This document shows positions 36,580 through 44,386 of a stretch of 64,000 bases of DNA, piece after piece (the first letter of the stretch is position 1; the number at the start of each line of letters is the position of its first letter). Made by a program: the position numbers and the translations under genes. A model generated the notes under the pieces. It did not search any database. It had not been told where the DNA came from and worked only from the letters and a program-made list of their open reading frames with translations. Location: NCBI GenBank assembly GCA_964463165.1, contig CAYXBK010000004.1:1-64000 (forward strand). The letters run 5' to 3'. Source of the DNA: UBA7236 sp964463165. GTDB taxonomy: Bacteria > Bacteroidota > Bacteroidia > Chitinophagales > BACL12.

Positions 36580-37511
36580 TAAAATTCAAGGAGATAATAT
36601 AAAGGCAAAAAACAAATACCGACAAGCATAGTAATTTTCAAAAGCAAACTCAATTGTGCAAATTGTTTTTTCTCACTTGCTGAAATTAATTTAACTAAAG
36701 TAAACAACAACAGACCGCAAAGCGCAACTAAAAGAATCAAATAACTATTTTTTGAGGATGTTTCAAGTTTATTGAAGAAAAAAACTGCTGAACCCATTGT
36801 TGCCAGAATAAAAAATGCGGCCATTCCTCTGGCAGTCTGCATACCCCAGGCAATTGGTATTGTTCGTGCATTTATTTCCTTATCACCCCGCACATCCTCC
36901 ATCACTTTCACAATTTCCCGCACCATTGTCAATAAAAATGCAAACAAACTCAAACCAAAAATAATATTCCAGCAAAGATCCGCTGCATAATAATCACCTT
37001 CTCTTGCAAGATTATATAAATGCGGTTCAAAAACACCGACCATTAAAATACTGATCGCAATTAATAAAGCAACAATGATGTTTCCCAACAGGGCGACTTT
37101 TTTAAACGAAGATGAATATGCGAATAACAGAAAAATGGAAATAATATGAACGGTAACCAATTTCCAGTTTCCGGCTGCAATGCTCAGATAAATTCCAAGC
37201 GCAAGTCCGATACCTGTCAGAATCATGTAACCGTTAAATGCATTTTGTGGAGAAATTGTTTTTCCGATAATTACTTCATCAGGTTTATTAATCAGGTCCG
37301 CTTTTACATCAAAATAATCGTTGATGATATAACCAGCTGCACAAATTAAACCAGTAGATAAAACAAGAAGAAAGAATTGAAATTCAGTAAGTGTAAATAG
37401 TAATCCGTATTTATTAAACAATGGCTGCAACACAAACAAATCAATAAAATATTGCGTGAGCGCAAGTATGATCAGGTTAACCGGGCGGATAAGTTTTAGA
37501 AGGGAGATCAT
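36579..37511 (-). CDS. UbiA-family prenyltransferase (geranylgeranylglycerol-phosphate transferase type)
   Basis: A 310-residue multi-span membrane prenyltransferase. The first aspartate-rich motif is NDYFDVKAD (about residues 65-73) and the second is DVRGDKEINARTIPI (about 208-222). About nine hydrophobic segments are visible. Homologues in Bacteroidota are usually annotated as geranylgeranylglycerol-phosphate geranylgeranyltransferase, but the polyprenyl acceptor cannot be settled from sequence; menaquinone or heme A routes use related enzymes. It is coupled to maf through a TAATG overlap. Confidence 0.87.
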   Translation of the reverse strand: MISLLKLIRPVNLIILALTQYFIDLFVLQPLFNKYGLLFTLTEFQFFLLVLSTGLICAAGYIINDYFDVKADLINKPDEVIIGKTISPQNAFNGYMILTGIGLALGIYLSIAAGNWKLVTVHIISIFLLFAYSSSFKKVALLGNIIVALLIAISILMVGVFEPHLYNLAREGDYYAADLCWNIIFGLSLFAFLLTMVREIVKVMEDVRGDKEINARTIPIAWGMQTARGMAAFFILATMGSAVFFFNKLETSSKNSYLILLVALCGLLLFTLVKLISASEKKQFAQLSLLLKITMLVGICFLPLYYLLEF

Positions 37512-37535
37512 GTTTGTTTTAATTATCAGCTGCGG

Positions 37536-37590
37536 CCTGCTAGCGGCTATTAGCTAGCAGCTAGTAGCTAGTAGCTAGTAGCTACTGGCT
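37536..37590. repeat. Heptad tandem repeat, TAGTAGC
   Basis: About seven 7-bp units of the TAGCTAG/TAGTAGC kind between the UbiA-family gene and iscX. Its right end supplies the TAG stop codon of iscX (37589-37591). It shares its unit with the repeat at 35924-36026. Confidence 0.88.
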
Positions 37591-37831
37591 ATTTCTGTGC
37601 ATCCCGCCATTCATACACCCATGCGCTCTGAATCATTTCCAGGTGGCCTTCGGTGGATTGCTCTCTTTTATCTGCGAATTCGGGAATTTCCAATACCCAC
37701 TCCAGCAGATCGGTAAAACGAATGCGATATATTTTTGATTCATTGAAATCATCACCAAATCGCTCGTACAATTTAAGTGCTATATCTTCATGATCATTCC
37801 AGTGAATTGGTGGTTCTTCAAACTGACTCAT
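37589..37831 (-). CDS. iscX: Iron-sulfur assembly protein IscX
   Basis: An 80-residue acidic protein of the IscX/YfhJ family, a small partner of the cysteine desulfurase IscS that binds iron. The pattern is recognisable: IHWNDHEDIALKLYERFGDD, then KIYRIRFTDLLEWVLEIPEF, then the closing GHLEMIQSAWVYEWRD. A few extra residues at the N-terminus distinguish it from E. coli IscX. It lies 28 bases after the ferredoxin gene, the same order as in isc operons, though no iscS/U/A is nearby. The stop codon is in the TAGTAGC repeat. Confidence 0.88.
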   Translation of the reverse strand: MSQFEEPPIHWNDHEDIALKLYERFGDDFNESKIYRIRFTDLLEWVLEIPEFADKREQSTEGHLEMIQSAWVYEWRDAQK

Positions 37832-37859
37832 AGTAAACGGAATTTATTTTAGAATTATT

Positions 37860-38189
37860 TCAGGATGCAATAATTGTGGACTGGTCGGGAACGATCACTT
37901 CTATTTCGGCATCATCCTCCATCAGGTCACACTGACAACTCAAACGTGAATTCAATCGCGGATCACGGGCACGGTCCACATAATCTTCTTCTTTATCACT
38001 CATTTCTGCAAGTTGTTCCATGCCTTTCTCAATATATACATGGCAGGTTGTGCAGGCACAAACACCGCCGCAATTATGATTGATCTTGATATCATTCAAC
38101 AAAGCCGCTTCGAGCAAAGTATAACCGGAATCTATCTGTATTTCTTTCGATTCGGATCCGTCTTCAAATGTAAATTTAATAGTGTTCAT
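37860..38189 (-). CDS. fdx: 2Fe-2S ferredoxin of the Isc type
   Basis: A 109-residue adrenodoxin-type ferredoxin that gives electrons to iron-sulfur cluster assembly. The cluster ligands are Cys40, Cys46 and Cys49 (CGGVCACTTCHVY) with a fourth, Cys85, in NSRLSCQCDL; an extra Cys44 sits between the first two. The helix-rich DPRLNSRLSCQ matches the mitochondrial/ISC subfamily rather than plant-type ferredoxins. The ATG at 38189 was chosen over a TTG three codons upstream. Together with iscX it forms a small Fe-S module upstream of which lies the DUF2520 gene. Confidence 0.93.
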   Translation of the reverse strand: MNTIKFTFEDGSESKEIQIDSGYTLLEAALLNDIKINHNCGGVCACTTCHVYIEKGMEQLAEMSDKEEDYVDRARDPRLNSRLSCQCDLMEDDAEIEVIVPDQSTIIAS

Positions 38190-38213
38190 ACTGCACAATA
38201 TCTGGATGCAAAA

Positions 38214-38990
38214 TTATTGCATAATGAATTTATTTATGATTGATCTTGATAATTCGTAATATAATTGTTTCCATTCGGGATGATTGGATAATAATTGCAT
38301 GTGTTTTTCCATGGTGGTCATATCCCCTCTTTTTGCAGGGCCTGTTTGTAAAAATTCAGGATCCACTGTTCCCACTTTTTCCATCATTTCACTGATCATC
38401 GGCATCATCAAATCAAATTTCAGATTATTCTCTGCGAGAATATCACTCGCAATATCGAATAAATGATTCGTGAAATTATTCACCCACACTGCTGTCATAT
38501 GCAAAATTGCACGCTGCTCATCTGAAACCACTTCCACATGATCGGAAATGGATTTTGCAAAGGCTCCAAGTTTTTCTCGTGTTGCATCATCAGACGCAGA
38601 AACAGCTATCAGCATTTTTTTATAATCCAGTGCATTGCCTTTTACAAGTGTTTGCATCGGCCATATGACACCAAATGCATTTCCATTCATTTGTAAAACA
38701 TCTGACGCGGTTCCGCCGGAAGTATGTACGATAAATTTTCCTTCCGAATAAATTTTTTGAGCAACTTCTTTTATCGCATCATCTTTTACAGAAATGATAT
38801 AGATATCCGATTGCGGAAGTTCTGCAGTGATGCCCGAATAAGAACAATTCAATTCAGCGGCCATGGCTTCCGCCTTTTCAGGGGTACGGTCTGCAATATG
38901 CTGTATCAGAAAATTATTTTCCTGCAGCATTTTGATAAGATGCCATGCAAGATTTCCTGCGCCGATAATTGTAACTGTTTTAATTGCCAC
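38214..38990 (-). CDS. Rossmann-fold DUF2520 protein
   Basis: A 258-residue protein with an N-terminal NAD(P)-binding motif, IIGAGNLAWHLIKML (residues 8-22), similar to F420/ProC-type reductases, followed by DIYIISVKDDAI. The C-terminal half (about 125-258) is the helical DUF2520 domain (IWPMQTLVKGNALDYKKM, MTAVWVNNFTNHLFDIA, GPAKRGDMTTMEKH). DUF2520 proteins are universally kept in Bacteroidota, usually as oxidoreductases of unknown substrate. The start is GTG, which gives the expected residues right before the glycine-rich motif. It is 24 bases ahead of the ferredoxin gene and just 5 bases after ccmF, so it may be cotranscribed with both. Confidence 0.88.
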   Translation of the reverse strand: MAIKTVTIIGAGNLAWHLIKMLQENNFLIQHIADRTPEKAEAMAAELNCSYSGITAELPQSDIYIISVKDDAIKEVAQKIYSEGKFIVHTSGGTASDVLQMNGNAFGVIWPMQTLVKGNALDYKKMLIAVSASDDATREKLGAFAKSISDHVEVVSDEQRAILHMTAVWVNNFTNHLFDIASDILAENNLKFDLMMPMISEMMEKVGTVDPEFLQTGPAKRGDMTTMEKHMQLLSNHPEWKQLYYELSRSIINKFIMQ

Positions 38991-38995
38991 GATAT

Positions 38996-41470
38996 TTAAT
39001 TTTCGTTTACAGAAACAGTTCGTTTATTTTCTTTATACCTTCTGATCATGCTGATCAAAAATCCAAGTGCCATAACCGTCATTCCCAACCAAACTAAATT
39101 GATCATCGGGAAAATGATTGATTTTAAAATCACCCAGTCGGAAGGCATACTTTTTTCTTTTGTCGTAATGACGAACTGATTTGTTTCCGTCATGATATTA
39201 CCAATTCCCACTTCCACATCAGCATGTTCCAATTTTACGGGAACGGCAAGAAATTGGTTCTCCGCATTTCCGGGTATGATTAATATTTTAGGCTCCGCAA
39301 TTTCAGTTTTATTACCCATCACCACCTTTAATACTGCTCCTGCCACAAGTGTATCCTGCGAGCTGCCATAGCGTTTAAAATCTTCCATCACCATATATCC
39401 TTCAGAAAATAAAATTGTATCCCCTTTCGAAACGGTATGCTCATTTAATTCCATCGGTGCATTTTTCGCCTCTTCACTTGGAATGGAAGAAATATGCGTG
39501 AACACATCATGCGTTAAAAAATGTTTTGTATCAGGGTTGGGAGATAATTGCTGTGATTTTTTATCAAGCAATAAATATGGAAACACATAAAATGAATCTT
39601 TGAGGCTTCCTGACTCCGGATCGATCTCGCTGAATTTTAATTTAAATATCCGCTCGCGGTTATCAATCGAATCGCCGACATAGTCTACCAGAAAACCATC
39701 CATTACCTGCGGACGATTTTGATAGAGCATCATGTTTTCTCTTTTGAATTTTGCATCAAATTCTTTTCCGTAATCAATGCCGCTTGTATTTTGAGAAATT
39801 ACTTTCTGCCCTGCATTGGAAATTAAAATTCCCAGTAATAAAATGCCGAATCCGATATGTGCGATCGAACCGCCTGAAACTTTTATCTTCCCTTTCAATA
39901 CCTGTAAAAAATATTGGAGATTGGCAATCACCGCAAACCATGCTGCGAGAAGCAAAATGGAATAAGATGTAACAAGATGAAAAATGCCGCGGTTTGCAGT
40001 AATGCTCCAGATTTTGTCAAGCAAGATCGAACTGATGATGGTGGCAATGATCGCAAAAATAAATGAAGCTGCAATCTGTCTGTAAAATATGCGCATATCC
40101 GTTTTATTATATTTCAGGAATTGCGCAAAGGCTGTGATGAATGAAATTAAAATTGCCACCCAAATTTGAACACCTGTGTAAAAGTGTATCGGATCCGTTG
40201 GTTTGGAATAATCCTTATTAAAAATTTCATTAAATACCGGAATTGAAGTAAAGAATACAATATGAATGCCGCCGAATAATAAAACCAGCGAGCCGACAAA
40301 CATCCAGAAATCACGGGAAGATGATGGCTCTTCTTTATCTTTTACGGGAAGTTTTTTCCAGTTGATGATCAAAAAATAAGCAGCGACTGCAATAAAGAAA
40401 AACAACATAATTACCAGATGTGTTGTTAATCCTTCGGTAACAAATGCATGCACACTTGTATCTCCCAAAATTCCGCTGCGTGTTAAAAAGGAAGCGTATA
40501 AAACAAATAAAAATGAAAGTGTTGTCAGCACATATGTCGAGCGCATCGAATGGCCCGTTGATTTTGTTATCAATAAATTATGCAATGCGGCCACCATTAA
40601 TAACCAGGGAATAAGAGATGCATTTTCCACCGGATCCCATGCCCAGAAACCGCCGAAGCTCAATGCTTCATATGCCCAGGCGCCGCCCATTAAAACGCCC
40701 GTGCCCAAAACCATTCCGGCAAATAATGCAAACGGAATTGCAGGGCGTATCCATTCGGTATATTTTTTTTCCATCAACCCTGCCATTGCATATGCAAACG
40801 GAATTGTGATGGATGCAAATCCGAGAAATAAAACCGGCGGGTGAATTACCATCCAGTAATTTTGAAGTAATGCATTTAATCCGGTTCCATCCTGAATAAA
40901 CTGCATATAATTTTCAAAAAGAAATACGGGATCTTTCGTGAGTGCATCCTGCATTAATAAAAATGGCGATACCCCGATTTTTGTATTTTCAGAAATATAA
41001 ATTCCCAATAAAAATGATAACAGAAACACCTGCATTGCACTTACAATGCTCATGACGGATGCTTCCCATTTTTTTGCAGTAATTAAAATAATGGTACCAA
41101 GCACTACATGCCAAAAGCTCCACAATAAAAAGCTGCCCTCCTGCCCTTCCCAGAAACAGGATAAAATATATTTTTTCTGCAGATCGAGAGATGAATGCGA
41201 CCAGACATACTGATATTCAAAATGGTGATTGAATATCATAATAAATAAAGTGACAACAATTCCGATCACACTTGAAGCATGGGAAATAAAAAATATTCTG
41301 GCTGTTTTTCTTTTGTTTAATTTATCAGATTCACTGACCGACCTTGCCGAGAGATAATAAAACACCGCCGAAAAAATGGCGGAGACAAATGCGATGATAA
41401 CAAATAAATGTCCGGCCTGGCCGAACAGAGGATTTACTTCCGATATGATTTGCTGTGTATCCTGATCCAT
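38996..41470 (-). CDS. ccmF: Cytochrome c maturation protein CcmF (heme lyase component)
   Basis: An 824-residue membrane protein of the heme-handling superfamily. In the Ccm system it takes heme from CcmE and attaches it to apocytochrome c. The tryptophan-rich WWD-type signature is FGGFWAWDPVENASLIPWL near residue 275. Other family segments are HPPVLFLGFASITIPFAYA and SFLTRSGILGDTSVHAFV, and histidines lie in the flanking helices. About 15 transmembrane segments precede a long C-terminal periplasmic domain (about 560-780) and a last helix. It is 12 bases from ccmE. CcmA, B, C, D and H are not in the window. Confidence 0.94.
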   Translation of the reverse strand: MDQDTQQIISEVNPLFGQAGHLFVIIAFVSAIFSAVFYYLSARSVSESDKLNKRKTARIFFISHASSVIGIVVTLFIMIFNHHFEYQYVWSHSSLDLQKKYILSCFWEGQEGSFLLWSFWHVVLGTIILITAKKWEASVMSIVSAMQVFLLSFLLGIYISENTKIGVSPFLLMQDALTKDPVFLFENYMQFIQDGTGLNALLQNYWMVIHPPVLFLGFASITIPFAYAMAGLMEKKYTEWIRPAIPFALFAGMVLGTGVLMGGAWAYEALSFGGFWAWDPVENASLIPWLLMVAALHNLLITKSTGHSMRSTYVLTTLSFLFVLYASFLTRSGILGDTSVHAFVTEGLTTHLVIMLFFFIAVAAYFLIINWKKLPVKDKEEPSSSRDFWMFVGSLVLLFGGIHIVFFTSIPVFNEIFNKDYSKPTDPIHFYTGVQIWVAILISFITAFAQFLKYNKTDMRIFYRQIAASFIFAIIATIISSILLDKIWSITANRGIFHLVTSYSILLLAAWFAVIANLQYFLQVLKGKIKVSGGSIAHIGFGILLLGILISNAGQKVISQNTSGIDYGKEFDAKFKRENMMLYQNRPQVMDGFLVDYVGDSIDNRERIFKLKFSEIDPESGSLKDSFYVFPYLLLDKKSQQLSPNPDTKHFLTHDVFTHISSIPSEEAKNAPMELNEHTVSKGDTILFSEGYMVMEDFKRYGSSQDTLVAGAVLKVVMGNKTEIAEPKILIIPGNAENQFLAVPVKLEHADVEVGIGNIMTETNQFVITTKEKSMPSDWVILKSIIFPMINLVWLGMTVMALGFLISMIRRYKENKRTVSVNEN

Positions 41471-41482
41471 TCTTGTTCGTGC

Positions 41483-41866
41483 TTATTTTTCGACTTCCGT
41501 TTCCTGGTATTTCGAAGGGCATTTCACAAGAATATCGCTTGCATAAAATGTTTCGCCCCGCATTTCGCCTGTCAATACAATTTTGTCGACTTTCTCCAGA
41601 TCGCGGGGGAGATCATCGTTGCAGATCACCTGAAATTGTTTCCCGGTTTCATCAGTGAGGTAAAACGAAAACGAATTCGGGTCCTTTTGCGGGTCGTAAA
41701 CGATAGGCTTTTCCTTTACCAGCATACCTGTGAGCTGGACTTTAGTTCCCTCTTTGGATTTCGCATCATCGTAATTTGCATACGAGTCCACATTGCCCAG
41801 TTTGGAAGCAAAAAGCCCGATGGTAAAGGCAAGAAGCACCAGAATTATGATATGAGATTTTTTCAC
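41483..41866 (-). CDS. ccmE: CcmE heme chaperone of the CxxxY type
   Basis: A 127-residue periplasmic protein with one N-terminal membrane anchor and an OB-fold. CcmE holds heme covalently and delivers it to CcmF. In most bacteria the heme is attached to a histidine in HDExY. Here the motif is KCPSKY, with Cys116 and Tyr120, the CxxxY form known from archaea and some sulfate reducers. The beta-barrel pattern is clear in VQLTGMLVKEKPIVYDP and FSFYLTDETGKQFQVIC. The GTG at 41866 gives a standard start MKKSHIIILVLLAF; the open frame continues nine codons to a TTG. It is followed by ccmF. Confidence 0.92.
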   Translation of the reverse strand: MKKSHIIILVLLAFTIGLFASKLGNVDSYANYDDAKSKEGTKVQLTGMLVKEKPIVYDPQKDPNSFSFYLTDETGKQFQVICNDDLPRDLEKVDKIVLTGEMRGETFYASDILVKCPSKYQETEVEK

Positions 41867-42020
41867 TTGATCAGCTTTGTATTTACAATGCAAAATTAGG
41901 TGAAAATGTTCGGGTATTTTGGGAAAGCTGAAGGCCTATGGCTGCTGGGAAATTGGAGTTTCGGATTTGTGTAGTTATTTCACCAAAAAAATCAGGGACC
42001 ACAACTCTTGACAGCAACCC

Positions 42021-42050
42021 TGCCGACTGTGGAGTGAAGACTGAGGACTC
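42021..42050. repeat. Heptad repeat, GACTGTG/GACTGAG
   Basis: About four 7-bp units (CGACTGT, GGAGTGA, AGACTGA, GGACTCT) of the GACTGNN family in the gap between ccmE and rocD. Confidence 0.6.
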
Positions 42051-42056
42051 TTCTTC

Positions 42057-42088
42057 TTGATTCCTGACTCTATTTCCCGTATCTTTAC
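42057..42088 (+). promoter_or_regulatory. Probable promoter upstream of rocD
   Basis: TTG (42057-42059) and TATCTTTAC (42080-42088) are separated by 20 bases, matching the Bacteroidota consensus. It reads toward rocD. The implied 5' untranslated region is about 160 bases and includes the TACTCAA heptads and a short in-frame leader MLLFLDMNLDFLDHPCR starting at 42092. Confidence 0.5.
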
Positions 42089-42094
42089 ACCATG

Positions 42095-42199
42095 TTACTC
42101 TTCCTCGATATGAACCTCGATTTTCTCGATCATCCCTGTAGGTGATTCATAGGCGAGCTGAAATTCGAAGGCCACCTCCCGAAATCTCCCGTGTCTCAA
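42095..42199 (-). pseudogene. Possible remnant or very small protein gene
   Basis: On the minus strand a frame from about 42175 (GTG) to the stop at 42095 reads AFEFQLAYESPTGMIEKIEV followed by HIEEE. Its codon use is that of real genes, and the ending is acidic and amphipathic. The frame is cut by the TACTCAA repeat on its upstream side. It could be the 3' end of a gene whose front was lost, or a 26-residue protein. It overlaps the probable rocD leader on the other strand, so it may also be chance. Confidence 0.3.
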
Positions 42200-42240
42200 T
42201 ACTAGATACTAAATACTCAATACTCATTACTCAATACTTA
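42193..42240. repeat. Heptad tandem repeat, TACTCAA
   Basis: About six 7-bp units (TACTAGA, TACTAAA, TACTCAA, TACTCAT, TACTCAA, TACTTAA) just before the rocD start codon. The reverse strand reads TTGAGTA. Confidence 0.85.
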
Positions 42241-42251
42241 AACTTTCACTT

Positions 42252-43487
42252 ATGATTTCAATTGAAACAATGTCAAAAAAGACATCAGAATATATCTCCA
42301 AAGAAGAACAATATGGTGCACATAATTATCATCCCATTCCAGTTGTAATAGAACGTGCTGAAGGCGTTTTCATGTGGGATGTGGATGGAAAAAAGTATTT
42401 TGATTTCCTCTCTGCATACAGCGCCGTAAATCAGGGACACTGCCATCCAAGAATTATTGATGCATTAACCAGTCAGGCAAAAAAACTTACGCTTACATCC
42501 CGTGCTTTTTACAATGATACACTCGGTGAATACGAACGATTCATGACTGAATTATTCGGCTATGATAAATTATTGCCGATGAATTCAGGTGCCGAAGCAG
42601 TGGAGACAGCTCTTAAACTTTGCCGCCGTTGGGGATATGATGTGAAAGGCATTGCAGAAAATAAAGCGAAAATTTTGGTCTGCGAAGGAAATTTCCACGG
42701 ACGCACAACAGGAATTATTTCTTTCTCCAGCGATCCGGATTCAACCGGCGGTTTTGGCCCTTATATGCCGGGCTATGAAATTGTTGCTTATAATGATTTA
42801 AAAGCATTGGAAAATGCACTTGCAGATAAAAATGTTGCGGGATTTCTTGTTGAACCGATCCAGGGTGAAGCAGGTGTTTTTGTTCCGGATGCAGGGTATT
42901 TATCCGCTGCATATGAATTATGCAAAGCCGCCAATGTGTTATTTATCGGAGATGAAATTCAAACCGGCCTCGCACGTACGGGGAAAATGCTCTGCTGTGA
43001 TCATGAAAATGTGCGTCCCGATATTTTAATTCTCGGTAAAGCATTAAGCGGCGGAACCATGCCGGTGAGTGCAGTGCTTGCAGATGATGAAATCATGCTC
43101 ACCATTAAACCGGGTGAACATGGATCCACGTTCGGAGGTAATCCATTGGCTTGTGCGGTGGCAATTGAATCGATGAAAGTTTTATTGGAAGAAAATCTCG
43201 CAGAAAATGCCGAAAAAATGGGTACTCTTTTAAGAAAAGGATTAAATGAATTAAATCATCCATATATTAAAATCATCCGCGGCAAAGGTTTATTAAATGC
43301 AATTGTGGTGGAAGATGGATACAACGGAAAAAGCGCCTGGGATTTTTGCCTCGCATTAAAAGAAAACGGTTTGCTTGCAAAACCAACGCATGGTGATAAA
43401 ATACGATTTGCGCCGCCGCTTGTAATTAATGAAGATCAGATAAAAGAATGTGTGGAGATAATCCGGAGGACGTTAATTCAGTTCTGA
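42252..43487 (+). CDS. rocD: Ornithine aminotransferase
   Basis: A 411-residue class III aminotransferase that moves the delta-amino group of ornithine to 2-oxoglutarate, giving glutamate semialdehyde. It has HNYHPIPVVIERAEGVFMWD at the N-terminus, FLSAYSAVNQGHCHPRI, the PLP region MNSGAEAVETALKLCR, GDEIQTGLARTGKML and the PLP lysine Lys263 in LILGKALSGGTMPVSAVL. GEHGSTFGGNPLAC is the substrate-carboxylate loop. The ATG at 42252 was taken; another Met is six codons further on. The last codons and the TGA stop coincide with a GTTCTGA heptad, the start of the composite element that follows. Confidence 0.95.
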   Translation: MISIETMSKKTSEYISKEEQYGAHNYHPIPVVIERAEGVFMWDVDGKKYFDFLSAYSAVNQGHCHPRIIDALTSQAKKLTLTSRAFYNDTLGEYERFMTELFGYDKLLPMNSGAEAVETALKLCRRWGYDVKGIAENKAKILVCEGNFHGRTTGIISFSSDPDSTGGFGPYMPGYEIVAYNDLKALENALADKNVAGFLVEPIQGEAGVFVPDAGYLSAAYELCKAANVLFIGDEIQTGLARTGKMLCCDHENVRPDILILGKALSGGTMPVSAVLADDEIMLTIKPGEHGSTFGGNPLACAVAIESMKVLLEENLAENAEKMGTLLRKGLNELNHPYIKIIRGKGLLNAIVVEDGYNGKSAWDFCLALKENGLLAKPTHGDKIRFAPPLVINEDQIKECVEIIRRTLIQF

Positions 43488-43755
43488 GCCCGCCTGCCTG
43501 CAGCACATGCCTTGTGCGCTGGCCGGCAGGTTCAGGGTTCTGAGTTCAGAGTTCGGAGTTCGGAGTTCAGGGTTCAGGGTTCTGAGTTGCTGCGCCAGCA
43601 AATCTTGCGTCAGCCAACTGCCGACTGAAGACTGCGGACCGATTTTCTGCGTCAGCCGACCGCAGACTGTGGACTGCAGACTGTGGACCGATTTACTGCG
43701 TCAGCCGACTGCCGACCGTGGACTGCTGACTGCGGACTGATTTACTGCGTCAGCC
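43481..43755. repeat. Composite element with period-7 repeats and 49-bp higher-order repeat
   Basis: It starts with GTTCTGA that is also the end of rocD, then a CCCGCCTGCC...GGCCGGCAGG hairpin (43489-43530), GTTCTGA/GTTCGGA heptads (43531-43588), GCTGCGCCAGC (43589-43599), then GACTGCC/GACTGTG heptads. TGCGTCAGCC occurs at 43606, 43648, 43697 and 43746, spaced 42, 49 and 49 bp, all multiples of 7. The 344 bases between rocD and the next gene hold no gene. Confidence 0.87.
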
Positions 43756-43831
43756 TCATTTATTATTCGTTATTCCTTGTTCAATATTCAATATTATTTA
43801 TTCCCGATTCAAATTTCAATTCGCAATTTAA

Positions 43832-44308
43832 TTAAGGAACCAACTTTAAGTTTAACTGAGATACAACCCTGTCCCTTAACTGATATTTCACTTTCTTCCC
43901 GACATATAAATAAAAGAACGGGAGAATAAATAAAATAAAACAGGCAAAAAATAATTGCACCGCATCACCGCCAAAATAAATATATTGCGATAATAGACCG
44001 AGCCCAAGAACAATTGATAAAAGGCAGAAAATACCGAGCAGCATATTCGGGATGACGGTAATTGAAACCGAAGTGTACTCCTGTTTCATTTCTTCCAGTT
44101 TGATTTCAAGTTTTGTATTTGCTACATCCACTTTCGCAAAAGGTTTTACAATGACATTGCGTACCGTTGTAAATTCTACACGCATATTCACAGATGGGTC
44201 GTTTCCCTTCTCATTTAATCTTTTCAGATCTTTCACTAAATTATTCTGCTTTTGATAAGCAATATATCTGAATTCTTCTTTTTGAAATTGCTTTGGGAAA
44301 ATCTGCAT
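43832..44308 (-). CDS. Hypothetical membrane protein
   Basis: A 158-residue protein I do not recognise. The N-terminal 75 residues are soluble and polar (KQNNLVKDLKRLNEKGND, then a beta-rich FTTVRNVIVKPFAKVDVANT). Two transmembrane segments follow (about 86-107 and 115-135), then a short basic tail (KKVKYQLRDRVVSQLNL). No signal peptide. It has no obvious partner; it lies between the composite repeat element and the 94-bp tandem array. Confidence 0.6.
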   Translation of the reverse strand: MQIFPKQFQKEEFRYIAYQKQNNLVKDLKRLNEKGNDPSVNMRVEFTTVRNVIVKPFAKVDVANTKLEIKLEEMKQEYTSVSITVIPNMLLGIFCLLSIVLGLGLLSQYIYFGGDAVQLFFACFILFILPFFYLYVGKKVKYQLRDRVVSQLNLKLVP

Positions 44309-44386
44309 GTGTAATTGATTTTACCGGCGAAGATAAGAGAAACCATAGAGTGTAAGGAGAGAATAGCGATGGTGAATTAAAATTAT

